A stretch of DNA of 64,000 bases from Solimonas terrae (lineage in GTDB: Bacteria > Pseudomonadota > Gammaproteobacteria > Nevskiales > Nevskiaceae): contig NZ_JAAMOW010000003.1 of assembly GCF_011067135.1 (NCBI RefSeq), positions 372,001 to 436,000 on the forward strand. Reading direction: 5' to 3'. This document shows, piece after piece, positions 36,927 through 47,378 of the stretch. The position numbers and the translations under genes were made by a program. Numbering within the stretch: position 1 is the stretch's first letter; every line of letters starts with the position of its first letter. A model generated the notes under the pieces. The model was not told where the DNA came from, made no database searches, and saw nothing but the letters and a program-made list of their open reading frames with translations.

Positions 36927-37913
36927 ATGGACGCACTGTCGGATGTTCTCAATTCGATACGGCTGGAGGGCGCGTTCTATCTCAATGCCGAGTTCACCGC
37001 GCCGTGGTGCATCCGCGGCGAGTGCGCTGTTGCCAGCGTGCGGCAACACCTCGCCGGCGCCGAGCACGTGGTGTTTTTCCATTTCCTCGTCGAAGGGCGC
37101 TGCAAGGTGCGGCTCGACGATCACGGCGGCATGCTCGAAGCGAAGGCTGGCGACCTGATCCTGATCGCCCGCGACGATCGCCATCTGCTGGGCAGCGATC
37201 TGCAGATGATGCCGCTCGATGCCGGCAAGCTGGTCGTCGCCGAGGCCGCGAGCGACGACAACTTCGTGCACCTGCGTCACGGCGGTGGCGGCGAGACCAC
37301 GCGTTTCGTCTGCGGTTATCTGGCGTGCAGCCGCAGCGTCTGCCGGCCGCTGCTGGACGCGCTGCCGCGCCTGTTGTGCATTTCGATCGGCGAGGGCCCG
37401 GCGTCGACGCTGCTGCGCGAGCTGCTGCGTGTGGGGGTACGCGAGTCCTCGGCAGCGCGACCGGGCGCCGAATCGATGCTCGCCAAATTGTCGGAGCTGC
37501 TGTTCGTCGAGGCGATGCGTCACCACGTCGCGAATGTGCCGCCGGACGCGCAGGGCTGGCTCGCCGGTGTGCGCGATCCGCACGTCGGTCGTGCGCTGGC
37601 CTTGCTGCATGCGGCGCCTGCCAGGGCCTGGACAGTCGACGAACTCGCCCGCGAAGTGGCGCTGTCGCGCTCGGCACTGGCCGAACGTTTCACGACGCTG
37701 ATCGGCGAGCCCCCCATGCAATATCTGACGCGCTGGCGGCTGGCGCTCGCCGCCCAGGCGCTGCGATCCGGGCGCGACAGCGTCGCGCGGGTCGCCGAGC
37801 GCAGCGGCTACGAATCGGAGGCCGCGTTCTGTCGCGCGTTCAAGCGCGAGTTCGGCACGCCGCCGGCCGCCTGGCGTCGCGCAGGGCAGCACGCGGGCGC
37901 CGTGGCCAGCTGA
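36927..37913 (+). CDS. AraC-family regulator with cupin_6 domain
   Basis: A 328-residue transcription factor: N-terminal cupin sensor (about 1-185; HVVFFHFLVEGRCKV, GDLILIARDDRHLL) and C-terminal double helix-turn-helix (about 215-315; WTVDELAREVALSRSALAERF and RVAERSGYESEAAFCRAFKREFG). Cupin_6 AraC proteins often control nearby oxidoreductase-like genes. It is divergent from the GFA gene with a palindrome between, so autoregulation and control of the GFA gene are likely. Confidence 0.9.
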   Translation: MDALSDVLNSIRLEGAFYLNAEFTAPWCIRGECAVASVRQHLAGAEHVVFFHFLVEGRCKVRLDDHGGMLEAKAGDLILIARDDRHLLGSDLQMMPLDAGKLVVAEAASDDNFVHLRHGGGGETTRFVCGYLACSRSVCRPLLDALPRLLCISIGEGPASTLLRELLRVGVRESSAARPGAESMLAKLSELLFVEAMRHHVANVPPDAQGWLAGVRDPHVGRALALLHAAPARAWTVDELAREVALSRSALAERFTTLIGEPPMQYLTRWRLALAAQALRSGRDSVARVAERSGYESEAAFCRAFKREFGTPPAAWRRAGQHAGAVAS

Positions 37914-37952
37914 GTCACGGGCCGGCCTGCGCCGTTGGTCGCGCGGGTCGCG

Positions 37953-37970
37953 GTGCGGTTCCGCACAGAC
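37953..37970 (+). promoter_or_regulatory. Stress-cluster motif a: GTGCGGTTCCGCACAGAC
   Basis: Contains the palindrome TGCGG-TT-CCGCA followed by CAGAC. It lies 78 bp upstream of the GlsB-like gene. Related sites occur at 38736, 38816 and 40951, and a weak one at 40094, each about 75-110 bp from a start codon. Confidence 0.55.
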
Positions 37971-38048
37971 CGCACAAGCCGTGATGGTTCATCGTCTGTC
38001 CGCAGGGCTTGGGCCGGGCCTGTGACCGGCATCGAAGCGGAGTGGGCA

Positions 38049-38321
38049 ATGAACATCGTCGTCTGGATCTTGGTGGGCGGGATTTGCGGCTGGCTTGTCA
38101 GCTTGCTGGTGGCCACCGATGCCCGACAGGGGTGGATGGAGAATGTCGCGATCGGCATCGTCGGTGCCTTTGTCGGCGGATACCTGGTCGGTCCGTTGGC
38201 GAGTGGCGGTGCCATCGATCAGTTGAAGCTGAGCCCTTCGTCGCTGACCGTGGCCTTGATCGGTGCGGTCACGGTGCTGTCGATCGCCAGACTGCTGCGA
38301 CATGTCACCGCGCAGGATTGA
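38049..38321 (+). CDS. GlsB/YeaQ/YmgE family membrane protein
   Basis: A 90-residue protein with three predicted spans and glycine-rich turns (VVWILVGGICGWLVSLLV, NVAIGIVGAFVGGYLVG), the pattern of transglycosylase-associated GlsB/YeaQ proteins. These are often stress-induced and of unknown function. The start at 38049 follows GGAGTGGG. It carries motif a upstream. Confidence 0.85.
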   Translation: MNIVVWILVGGICGWLVSLLVATDARQGWMENVAIGIVGAFVGGYLVGPLASGGAIDQLKLSPSSLTVALIGAVTVLSIARLLRHVTAQD

Positions 38322-38371
38322 AATCCTGTCGTGCCGCCCGGTGTGGCGATCGGCACGATCGAACGTCAGCG

Positions 38372-38638
38372 TCACAGCACGCGGTGCTGTCGGAGAGTCC
38401 GGAACGAAGCATCAAGACCCAGAAAGCCGAGGACACAGACCGACAACAGGATCAGGATCAGCAGCGGCAGCAGGGAGACCTGTGGCAGGGGCGGGGGGCC
38501 AGCCATGGTCCCGTCGGAGCCGCCGAGGCTGATCGAGAGGGCGTTATCCGCCTGCGTCGCCCGATAGCCGTCAAGGGAATCCGGCCTGTGAAAGCGCGCC
38601 GCTTCGCTGCTGCTGGCGCTGATGGCAAATTGATGCAT
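38372..38638 (-). CDS. Small membrane protein, unknown
   Basis: An 88-residue protein with a soluble N-terminal half and one C-terminal span (LLPLLILILLSVCVLGFLGLD). I do not recognise it. A GAGGGG ribosome binding site precedes the Met at 38638, and motif b lies about 100 bp upstream on the same strand, which supports it as a real gene. The frame is open further upstream, but that part is arginine-rich and probably untranslated. Confidence 0.5.
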   Translation of the reverse strand: MHQFAISASSSEAARFHRPDSLDGYRATQADNALSISLGGSDGTMAGPPPLPQVSLLPLLILILLSVCVLGFLGLDASFRTLRQHRVL

Positions 38639-38735
38639 GCGGGCTTCCCCTCGTCTCCGGTCGGTCCGGACGCTTTTCGCTATCGCTGCGTGAGTACCTG
38701 GCAGCAATTTCAGGATAGGCCTCGCCGCCGCTCGT

Positions 38736-38753
38736 GACTGTGCGGAACCGTAC
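38736..38753 (-). promoter_or_regulatory. Stress-cluster motif b: GTACGGTTCCGCACAGTC
   Basis: Read on the minus strand, it differs from motif a at two of 18 bases. It lies about 98 bp upstream of the small membrane protein start at 38638. Confidence 0.55.
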
Positions 38754-38815
38754 CAACAGGACGACTGCAGCGCTGCCGGCCGGCGACGCTGACTGCAAGT
38801 GCATCGATTCCCGGC

Positions 38816-38833
38816 GTCTGTGCGCTGGCAGAC
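38816..38833 (+). promoter_or_regulatory. Stress-cluster motif c: GTCTGTGCGCTGGCAGAC
   Basis: The reverse complement matches motif d at 15 of 18 bases. The ends GTCTG and CAGAC are themselves inverted. It is about 98 bp upstream of the CsbD-like start at 38932. Confidence 0.5.
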
Positions 38834-38931
38834 GGACGTGGCCGCGGCATCGGCGCATAGAGTGGATCGCCGCAGACGGAACGCGGCACGGCGCGGCATT
38901 TCTGCCGGTCGTCCAGAGACAGGACATCACG

Positions 38932-39246
38932 ATGGACATCGACATCAACCACACGGCCGCAGCCGCCGACGCCGTGCCCGCGGTACGCCCGCTGCCGACG
39001 AAGCTGACCAAGAGTCAGACCCGCGCTGCGGTCCTGGCCGATGCGCTTGCGATCAAACGCAAGTGGAAGACGCTGATCGCGCTTGCCGGCGCCACGTGGA
39101 ACAAATTGCATACCGAGGAACTGGTCCGCGTCGATGGCAACTTCCACAGACTCGCGGGTCTCGTGCAGCTGCGCTACGCGGTCAGTCGCGAGGAAGCGGA
39201 TCGTCAGACGAAGGCATTCTTCGCGCTGCACGACCTCGCGCTGTGA
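38932..39246 (+). CDS. CsbD-like stress protein
   Basis: A 104-residue hydrophilic protein. The part from about residue 40 (RKWKTLIALAGATWNKLHTEEL, then VDGNFHRLAGLVQLRYAVSREEADRQ) matches the CsbD pattern of W-x-x-L-x-G, W-x-K-L-x-x-x-D/E-L and L-x-G-x-x-Q-x-R-Y-x-x-S-R-E-E-A. CsbD proteins are general stress proteins of unknown mechanism. The roughly 35-residue N-terminal extension is unusual. Motif c lies upstream. Confidence 0.72.
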   Translation: MDIDINHTAAAADAVPAVRPLPTKLTKSQTRAAVLADALAIKRKWKTLIALAGATWNKLHTEELVRVDGNFHRLAGLVQLRYAVSREEADRQTKAFFALHDLAL

Positions 39247-39290
39247 TCGCCGGGTAGCCGACGGAGGGCGCCCAGGCGCTTCCGATTTCT

Positions 39291-39983
39291 CTAGTGCATC
39301 AGCTCGCCGTAGGCCAGACGATCGCTGGCGTAGCAGCTGCAGGCGCTTGCTTCCAGTCCCTTGCGATCGAGCACGGTGAGTTCGCCGCGCCGATAGCTGA
39401 TCAACCTGCCGTGTTGCAGGGCGCCGGCCGCGACGGTGATGCCGACCCGGCGCACGCCGAGCATGCGGGCCAGCAATTCGTGCGTGACGTGAAAGCGCTG
39501 CGCATGCGCACGATCCTGGATCATCAGCAGCCAACGCGCGAGCCGCGCCTGGATGAGATGAAAGTGCACGCAGACCGCCGATGTCGCCAGCTGTGCGTTC
39601 GACAGGTACAGGTAGCGTTTCAGGATGCGTTGCAGGGGCGCGCTGCTGGCCAGTTCGCGACGGAACACGGGGATGTGGATTCGCGATGCCGCACCCGCAC
39701 GCAGCACCCTTGCGTCGAGGGGAGCGCTCGCGACACCCAGCACCAGCTCGGCGCCCAGCATGCCTTCGCAACCGACCATCGCGAGTTCCAGTGTGGCCCT
39801 GCCGTCGACCGCCTTGCCGAGCGAAACAATGCTGTCGACCGGAAAATAGACGTGCCGGATGGCCATGCCCCTCTCGCACAGCACGTCCTGGAGTGACAGC
39901 CGCACCGGCTCGCAGATCGCAAGGACGCGCAGACGCTGCCTGCGCGGCAGCAAGGCGATCAGGTGATTCTCGGCGATGGCCAT
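39291..39983 (-). CDS. Crp/Fnr-family regulator 1
   Basis: A 230-residue protein with an N-terminal cNMP-binding-like fold (HVYFPVDSIVSLGKAVDGRATLELAMVGCEGMLG) and a C-terminal winged helix (VTHELLARMLGVRRVGITVAAGAL). There is no Fnr-type iron-sulfur cysteine set, and the ligand residues of Crp are not conserved. It shares layout with the neighbouring paralogue; this branch is common near stress genes in proteobacteria. A degenerate copy of the stress motif (40094-40111) lies upstream. Confidence 0.85.
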   Translation of the reverse strand: MAIAENHLIALLPRRQRLRVLAICEPVRLSLQDVLCERGMAIRHVYFPVDSIVSLGKAVDGRATLELAMVGCEGMLGAELVLGVASAPLDARVLRAGAASRIHIPVFRRELASSAPLQRILKRYLYLSNAQLATSAVCVHFHLIQARLARWLLMIQDRAHAQRFHVTHELLARMLGVRRVGITVAAGALQHGRLISYRRGELTVLDRKGLEASACSCYASDRLAYGELMH

Positions 39984-40093
39984 GCTGACGCTCTCCGGGT
40001 TCTTGCTTCACGCCTGCAGGTGCAGGACTCGGTTCCAGGGGGCGCAGCTGCCGAATCAGCTGTATGTCGAACATGACGGCATCGCTGACATGC

Positions 40094-40111
40094 GTCTGTC
40101 TGCCAGCCCGC
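40094..40111 (-). promoter_or_regulatory. Degenerate stress-cluster motif e
   Basis: Plus-strand GTCTGTCTGCCAGCCCGC matches the reverse complement of motif d at about 11 of 18 positions. It lies about 111 bp upstream of Crp/Fnr gene 1. Weak on its own; listed because its position agrees with the others. Confidence 0.3.
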
Positions 40112-40131
40112 ATAGGGTCCCGCCGCGCAGC

Positions 40132-40854
40132 TCAGCGCGCGGGCGTGCTCGGCAGCAGCCGCCGATATTCCTCGCGCACGACCTCGTAGCATTCGCAGCT
40201 GCGTTGTTCCAGACCCTCCCGGTCGAGAATCTTGATGTGGCCGCGCGCGTAACGGATCAGCCCGGCTCTCTGCAGGTTCAACGCACTTTCGGTGACACCC
40301 TCGCGGCGCACGCCGAGCATGTTGGCGATCAACTCCTGCGTCATGTTCAGCTCGTCGCCCTGCAGGCGGTCGAGACTGAGCAGCAGCCAGCGGCAGAGTT
40401 GCTGGTCGAGCGAGTGATGGCGATTGCAGACTGCGGTCTGCGACATCTGCGTGATCAGCGCCTGCGTGTAGCGCAGCAGCAGATGCAGCACCGGGCCGGC
40501 GCGGTCGAACTCGTCCTTCATCACTTTCGCCTTCAGACGAAAGCCCTGGCCGGCGCTCTGCACGACCGTGCGACTCGTCGTCGATTCGCCGCCCATGAAC
40601 AGTGAAATCCCGACGATGCCTTCGTTGCCGACCACGGCGATTTCCGCCGAGGCCCCGTTTTCCATCACGTACAGCAGCGAGACGATCGCGGTGGTCGGGA
40701 AGTAGACATGGCTCAGGGTGCGTCCGGATTCACAGAGCACCTGGCCCAGCGGCATGTCGACGGCCTCGATCTGCGACTGCCAGCGCAACCACTCGGCGTC
40801 CGGCAGCGCTGCGAGCAGCAGGTTCGTTCGTGGATCGTGGCTTTCGTCGATCAT
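40132..40854 (-). CDS. Crp/Fnr-family regulator 2
   Basis: A 240-residue paralogue of the previous gene (HVYFPTTAIVSLLYVMENGASAEIAVVGNEGIVG; winged helix MTQELIANMLGVRREGVTESALNL). Both share the HVYFP and VVGNEG/MVGCEG segments, so they probably arose by duplication. Motif d lies about 97 bp upstream, between it and the divergent hydroxylase gene. Confidence 0.87.
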   Translation of the reverse strand: MIDESHDPRTNLLLAALPDAEWLRWQSQIEAVDMPLGQVLCESGRTLSHVYFPTTAIVSLLYVMENGASAEIAVVGNEGIVGISLFMGGESTTSRTVVQSAGQGFRLKAKVMKDEFDRAGPVLHLLLRYTQALITQMSQTAVCNRHHSLDQQLCRWLLLSLDRLQGDELNMTQELIANMLGVRREGVTESALNLQRAGLIRYARGHIKILDREGLEQRSCECYEVVREEYRRLLPSTPAR

Positions 40855-40950
40855 CGGAAAAGCTCCGCTGAGAGGCTGAGTCGGAATGGACCGCGGCGGC
40901 GGTTGCGCGGCGTCCGTCGACGAGCGTCAGGCCACCAGCGTAGCCGATAC

Positions 40951-40968
40951 GTGCGTCAGCGCACAGAC
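40951..40968. promoter_or_regulatory. Stress-cluster motif d: GTGCGTCAGCGCACAGAC
   Basis: Palindromic core GTGCG-TCAG-CGCAC plus AGAC. It is midway between divergent genes: about 97 bp from Crp/Fnr gene 2 and 86 bp from the hydroxylase gene at 41055. Confidence 0.55.
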
Positions 40969-41054
40969 GCGGCAGCTTTGCGCGTGCAGCCTCAATGTCG
41001 CGCGGGTGCGCCTGCGCTTCTTACTGCGTCTTCGGACACCCTGCCAGGAATTGC

Positions 41055-41630
41055 ATGGAATGGTTCTCGCTGGAACACGGCAGAACGGCCTACCGCGCCG
41101 ACTTCGTACTGTACGCAGGGCTCGTCATCACGCTGGTCATCGTGCTGATCGTCAACGGGCCCCGCCTGCGGCTGCCGGAATTCGGCGCGCTGGCACTGAC
41201 GGGACTGGTCGGCTGGAGCCTGATCGAATATCTGCTGCATCGCTTCGTGCTGCATGGCCTGCCGCCGTTTCGCGGCTGGCATGCCGAGCACCATCGGCGG
41301 CCTCAGGCTCTGCTCGGCGTGCCGACCGTGCTCAGCGCACCGCTGATCGCCGCATTTGTCTACCTGCCTGCGCTGTTGCTGAGCGATGCCTGGTCCGCCG
41401 GCGCGCTGTCGCTGGGCGTACTGGCCGGCTATCTGGCCTATTCGGTCACGCATCATGCGACGCATCACTGGCACGGCGGCAACGCCTGGCTGAAACGGCG
41501 CAAACGCTGGCATGCCTTGCATCATCATGCCGGCTCGGCCGGCCGATATGGGGTGAGCACGGTGTTCTGGGATCACGTGTTCCACAGCGACGAGTCGAAG
41601 CCCCCGCCGGTGCCGGATGCTGGCGCTTAG
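41055..41630 (+). CDS. Sterol desaturase / fatty-acid hydroxylase superfamily protein
   Basis: A 191-residue integral membrane di-iron protein. Histidine clusters are in place: HRFVLH, HAEHH, HHATHH and WHALHHH, with four hydrophobic spans. The short form with FRGWHAEHHRRP resembles 2-hydroxylase-like members acting on membrane lipids. Start at 41055 follows CCAGGAA. The substrate is not predictable. Confidence 0.82.
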   Translation: MEWFSLEHGRTAYRADFVLYAGLVITLVIVLIVNGPRLRLPEFGALALTGLVGWSLIEYLLHRFVLHGLPPFRGWHAEHHRRPQALLGVPTVLSAPLIAAFVYLPALLLSDAWSAGALSLGVLAGYLAYSVTHHATHHWHGGNAWLKRRKRWHALHHHAGSAGRYGVSTVFWDHVFHSDESKPPPVPDAGA

Positions 41631-41732
41631 CCGCAGGCGGCGCCGCGCCGCCGCGCCCGATCAGCAGACGGCGTCGGCAGCGCGCACTCTCGTGACCGCT
41701 GCCGACGTGGCGCCCGCTCTGCGGCTGCCGGA

Positions 41733-42290
41733 TCAGCGTTTGATTCTGGAAACCTTGCTGCCTTCGATGCTGACGCCGGCCATCAGGCCCTGCTGATTGA
41801 AGATGAACGCATAGGCGTCATCCTTGAGCGTCGAACTCGAAAGATTCTTCGCGACGCCCTCGTCGACGACCACGACCGTCGGTCCGACGCCGATTTCCCA
41901 GCCTTCCGAACGATGGAGGTAGTCGACCGCTTTCTGGTTCATCAGGAACACGACATAGCCGTAGGACTGTGCGCCGGCCTGCAGACCCCAGGAGCCGGTC
42001 ACCGAGTTGTAGTAGCTGTCCACCTTGCCGTCCTGCTTCAGCACACCTTCGCCGTAAGCGCCGCCGAAGACCAGTCCCGCCTTGATGATGTTGGGGAAGA
42101 CCAGTACGGCCCGCGCCTTGTGCGAGATCGCTTCGGCGGCGGGATCGGTCTTGTACAGCTTCTGCAGCGCCTGGTCGGCGTCGCGATCGAGATCCTCGGC
42201 GGTGGCGGCGTATGCAACGCCGAAGGTGGCCAGCGACACGACGCTGGAGATGGCGACCACGGTCGCCAGGAAAATGCTGCGAATGTTCAT
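41733..42290 (-). CDS. SYLF-domain (YSC84-like) exported lipid-binding protein
   Basis: A 185-residue protein with signal peptide ([22 protein letters not shown]) and the SYLF fold: [42 protein letters not shown] and [15 protein letters not shown]. Bacterial members are envelope proteins of unknown role; eukaryotic ones bind phosphoinositides. The start at 42290 follows AGAGG. Confidence 0.9.
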   Translation of the reverse strand: MNIRSIFLATVVAISSVVSLATFGVAYAATAEDLDRDADQALQKLYKTDPAAEAISHKARAVLVFPNIIKAGLVFGGAYGEGVLKQDGKVDSYYNSVTGSWGLQAGAQSYGYVVFLMNQKAVDYLHRSEGWEIGVGPTVVVVDEGVAKNLSSSTLKDDAYAFIFNQQGLMAGVSIEGSKVSRIKR

Positions 42291-42402
42291 GGGTACCTCT
42301 TCGTTCTGGTGGTACAGCTCGTCGCACGGTAGGCAGGACAGCGTGTACAGGCCATGAACGACGACGGCGCCGTCATCTTCATGGCGGCTGTCGGGGCCGG
42401 TC

Positions 42403-43314
42403 TCAATGTCCGGTGCGGGCGACCGGCCGCACCGGCAGCGGCACGTTGCAGACATCGATGTGCCCCGCGGGCGCGACGTACCAGGCATCGCGACGATTGC
42501 GCCGTGATGCGACCAGAGCCGCGAAGCTCGGCGTGTCGGTGCGCAGCACTTCCAGATGTTCGCGCTCGCGATCCGGCAGGTCGGCGGCAATGCGGATGCG
42601 CGTGATCGGCGGCTTGCTCTCCGCGTCCGTGTAGAAGCCCATGGCCGCGCTGCCACGCGGCAGCGACGCCAGCAGTTCCATGCCCTGCACGACACGGCCG
42701 ACCAGCGCGATATTGCGATCGAGCTGGCGCGGTGCCTGGCCGATCACGACATACAGCTCCTTGCCGGACCCGGACTGCGGGTCATTGTCGCGGCCGGCGC
42801 CGACCATGCCGTAGCAGTGCGTCAGCCAGGCCTCGCCGAGCCGGCTGTCGCGCGCGGCCGGCAGGCTGTCGACGAAGCCGGTCTGGGCCGCGTACGCATC
42901 GCGATCCGGCAGCGCGGTGAACGCCAGCCCGGAACTGCGGCGCGTGAACTCGGGCGGCAGCGTGGGGCTTGCGTCGCCGAGGCTGCGCGCGTCGGCTTCG
43001 CCCGCGTGCGGATCGCCCCATTGCGTCACGAAATTGTCCTGCACGCGCGTGATCGCCAGCCCGTCGAAATAGTGCGCGCGCACCAGTGTCTTGATGTTGG
43101 CGACATGCGCCGGCGCGAACTGCGGCGCCAGTTCGATGACGACGCGCCCGCCCGGCAGGTCCATCAACAGCGTGTTGTCGTCATCGAGCGCACGCCAGTC
43201 GGAGGCCCGGGTGGCCGCCAGGATCTCCTGCATGGTCGCGGCATGTGGCGTCGCCGCGAGCGCGAAGCCGGACATCATCGACAGGCCGGCGAGCAGCGCG
43301 ACACCACTACGCAT
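42403..43314 (-). CDS. Periplasmic cyclophilin-type peptidyl-prolyl isomerase
   Basis: A 303-residue exported cyclophilin. Signal peptide [20 protein letters not shown]; the cyclophilin domain follows ([69 protein letters not shown]). It has an insertion between these blocks (about 120-165), as seen in the longer proteobacterial periplasmic forms. Its start overlaps the end of the DUF815 gene by eight bases. Confidence 0.88.
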   Translation of the reverse strand: MRSGVALLAGLSMMSGFALAATPHAATMQEILAATRASDWRALDDDNTLLMDLPGGRVVIELAPQFAPAHVANIKTLVRAHYFDGLAITRVQDNFVTQWGDPHAGEADARSLGDASPTLPPEFTRRSSGLAFTALPDRDAYAAQTGFVDSLPAARDSRLGEAWLTHCYGMVGAGRDNDPQSGSGKELYVVIGQAPRQLDRNIALVGRVVQGMELLASLPRGSAAMGFYTDAESKPPITRIRIAADLPDREREHLEVLRTDTPSFAALVASRRNRRDAWYVAPAGHIDVCNVPLPVRPVARTGH

Positions 43315-44062
43315 GGCGCCCCGCCCAGTCGCGTGCGAACTGGCGTGCGACGCGGCCCGATCGCGAGGCACGATTCAGTGCCCAGCGCAGCGAGAGCTTT
43401 TCGGTTTCCTCGTCCCAGTGTTCGTGACCGAGCTTGCGCAGGTGCAGGCGGACCGCGTCCAGATACTGGTCCTGCGTGAACGGCAGGAAGCTCAGCCACA
43501 ACCCGAAACGCTCGGACAGCGAGATCTTTTCCTCGGTCGATTCACCCGGATGCAGCTCGTCGTCGAGCCAGTGATATTCGCCGTTGTCCTTCTTCATCTC
43601 CGGCATCAGATGACGACGGTTGGACGTGGCGTAGACCAGCACGTTCTCCGGTGGCTCCTCGATGCCGCCATCGAGTGCGGTCTTCAGCGCGGTCAGCGCC
43701 GGATCGTTGGCCGACACCGAGAAGTCGTCGACATAGAGAATGAAGCGTTCCGGCTGCGCGCGCAGCGGTGCGACGACGTCCGGCAGGTCGATCAGGTCGT
43801 GCGCCGCGAGTTCGACCAGACGCAGACCCTGCGCCGCGAACGGTCCGAGCAGAGCCTTGACGATCGACGACTTGCCGGTGCCGCGCGAGCCGGTCAGCAG
43901 TACGTGATTGGCCGGTTTGCCGGCGACGAACTGGCGCGTGTTCTGGATCAGTGCGGCTTTCTGGCGGTCGATGCCGAGCAGATCGTCGAGCTGCACGGTC
44001 TGCACGAATTCGATCGGCCGCAGCTTCTGCTGGTGCCAGCGATAGGCGAGGTGGGTACTCAT
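43307..44062 (-). CDS. DUF815 AAA-type ATP-binding protein
   Basis: A 251-residue P-loop ATPase: Walker [10 protein letters not shown] in [19 protein letters not shown], Walker [11 protein letters not shown], and family blocks [13 protein letters not shown] and [14 protein letters not shown]815 proteins are widespread and of unknown function. The Met at 44062 gives the usual short N-terminus ([15 protein letters not shown]). Translationally linked to the downstream cyclophilin gene. Confidence 0.88.
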   Translation of the reverse strand: MSTHLAYRWHQQKLRPIEFVQTVQLDDLLGIDRQKAALIQNTRQFVAGKPANHVLLTGSRGTGKSSIVKALLGPFAAQGLRLVELAAHDLIDLPDVVAPLRAQPERFILYVDDFSVSANDPALTALKTALDGGIEEPPENVLVYATSNRRHLMPEMKKDNGEYHWLDDELHPGESTEEKISLSERFGLWLSFLPFTQDQYLDAVRLHLRKLGHEHWDEETEKLSLRWALNRASRSGRVARQFARDWAGRHA

Positions 44063-44420
44063 GTCGGGGCCGGAAAGGATCGCGGCGCACATCGTAAGCC
44101 GGCCGCTGCGTTCCGTCCTGCTCGAAGCCGACAAGGGCTTGCGGGTTTCGGACAGCGCGCGCGGCATCTTGCGGTCGCCCGCCCGGCCGGCACGCAGACG
44201 ATGGCCATGCGTGCGCTGCCGGCGACCGCGCATCGGGCAGACGATCGCCGTTTCGACTTGCGTTGGTTCACGTTTGCCCGACGCTGCGGCATCCTGCGTG
44301 GCGTTGCCGGGGCTATGCTTCTGCTGTCGGCCGCAAGCCGATCGCCTGGGCAGGGAAGTGATCGTCGTGGTGCGCGACCGAGCGCGAGCGACGGAGGCGC
44401 AATACGTTCGGGGGAACAAC
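44063..44420. other. Divergent intergenic region, nothing certain
   Basis: About 360 bp between the DUF815 and lipoprotein genes. A TATGCT at 44314-44319 could be a -10 element for the lipoprotein gene. I see no RNA gene, operator or supported small gene. Confidence 0.4.
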
Positions 44421-45524
44421 ATGGACCGTAAGGGGATTTGCGTTCTGGCGGCAGCGCTGCTGCTCGGGGCCTGCAGCTCGCAGCCGGTCAGGAACGAGCC
44501 ACCGCCCGCGCCACCGCCGCCGTCGCCGGACATCGGCGTCAGCGACACCGACAGCGACGGCGTGGCCGATCGCGACGATCATTGTCCGGACAGCGAGGCC
44601 GGCGTGGCGGTCGACGCCGAGGGCTGCCCGATGGCGTCAACCACGGCGACGCCGCCCACCGGCAGCGGCGAAACGGCGGCGCGTCCGTCGCACCAGCATC
44701 ACGGTCAGGGAAGCGGCAGCGCACATGCCGCCGGTGGTGACCAGGTGTCGGCGCGACCGCCGACGGCAGGCCGGCCGGCGCCTGCATCGCTGAATTTCGC
44801 CTGGTTGTTCTCGGCAAAAGACGCCAGGCCGGCCGATGCCGTGCGGCAGCTGATTTCGGCTGGTGAGGTCGCCCATCTCTGGGTAGCGGCATCGCTGTCG
44901 CGATCGATCGACGATCTGAAGGCACTGCTCGACGCCCAGTACCGACAGTCGATCGGCCCGGCTTCGCCGGCGCAGACGGCGGCCGGCGGCCAGTTGCTCG
45001 ACATCGAAGGCGCGGGGCCGTTTCTCGCGGCCGATGTCGATTGTCAGGAACTCGATTGCAAGCAAACTCCGGGCGCCGCCGCGGCGCCTGCGCTCAGGAC
45101 CATCGATCTGCGCCAGCGTCCGGTCGCGTACTGGGATTGGCCCGTGAAGGCGCCGACCAAGAGCACGCGTCCGGGTGGCAGCGTCGGTGTCGATCTCTAT
45201 GACGCGCCCGATGCCGTCAGCGCGCCCGCAAAATTCCGCAACGCGATGACGCTGAGTGTCGGCTTCCCGTTCGCGGCAGCAGCGCAGGACGCGCACGAGC
45301 AGGCCGACCCAGCGACACCGACACCGGTGCACGGCTGTCACCTGTTCAGCGGCGGCAATTTCGTCGACAACGCAGTGACCTGCATCGACGCAACGGGCCC
45401 CATCACCCGCTTGCTGCTGGCGCTCGGCGGCCTGTTCACCGTCGTCACCGCCACCGCGAGCAAGGGTCAGGCGATGATCGATACCGTGCGCAAGCTGTTC
45501 GGCTCGGTGCGGCCTTCGGCCTGA
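44421..45524 (+). CDS. Lipoprotein with calcium-binding type repeat, unknown
   Basis: A 367-residue lipoprotein with signal peptide and lipobox LLGAC (Cys18). Next comes a Pro-rich linker and one thrombospondin type 3-like, OmpA-linker-type repeat ([17 protein letters not shown], then [10 protein letters not shown]), which usually binds calcium. The rest (about 130-367) is not recognised; it has four further cysteines, two of them close together ([10 protein letters not shown]), and a hydrophobic stretch near the C-terminus ([19 protein letters not shown]). Start follows GGGGA. Confidence 0.7.
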   Translation: MDRKGICVLAAALLLGACSSQPVRNEPPPAPPPPSPDIGVSDTDSDGVADRDDHCPDSEAGVAVDAEGCPMASTTATPPTGSGETAARPSHQHHGQGSGSAHAAGGDQVSARPPTAGRPAPASLNFAWLFSAKDARPADAVRQLISAGEVAHLWVAASLSRSIDDLKALLDAQYRQSIGPASPAQTAAGGQLLDIEGAGPFLAADVDCQELDCKQTPGAAAAPALRTIDLRQRPVAYWDWPVKAPTKSTRPGGSVGVDLYDAPDAVSAPAKFRNAMTLSVGFPFAAAAQDAHEQADPATPTPVHGCHLFSGGNFVDNAVTCIDATGPITRLLLALGGLFTVVTATASKGQAMIDTVRKLFGSVRPSA

Positions 45525-45534
45525 AGGCCGCACC
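45506..45534. terminator. Hairpin over the lipoprotein stop codon
   Basis: GGTGCGGCCTTC, loop GGCCT, GAAGGCCGCACC: a perfect 12-bp stem that covers the TGA at 45522. No T-run, but it sits exactly between convergent genes (ettA ends at 45552). Confidence 0.5.
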
Positions 45535-45551
45535 GACACTCCATAGGCGAC

Positions 45552-47216
<1,665 letters not shown>

Positions 47217-47341
47217 GGGGCTTTCGGGAGTTGACGACGGTCGCCGCAGCGCAAAGGGCGCGGCAGGGGGCCGAATTATCCGGTCCGGCGCCGCCTTTGT
47301 CATGTGCCGCCGGTCACGCACCGGACGTATCGATGCGCGGG

Positions 47342-47347
47342 ATAATC
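47342..47347 (+). promoter_or_regulatory. -10 element for the sulfurtransferase gene
   Basis: GATAAT, 31 bp before the start codon, in GCGGGATAATCGG. A matching GATAAT on the minus strand at 47275-47280 serves ettA. The -35 regions are not clear. Confidence 0.45.
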
Positions 47348-47378
47348 GGCCGGTCGAGGTCTGCCCGGAGGAATCCTC

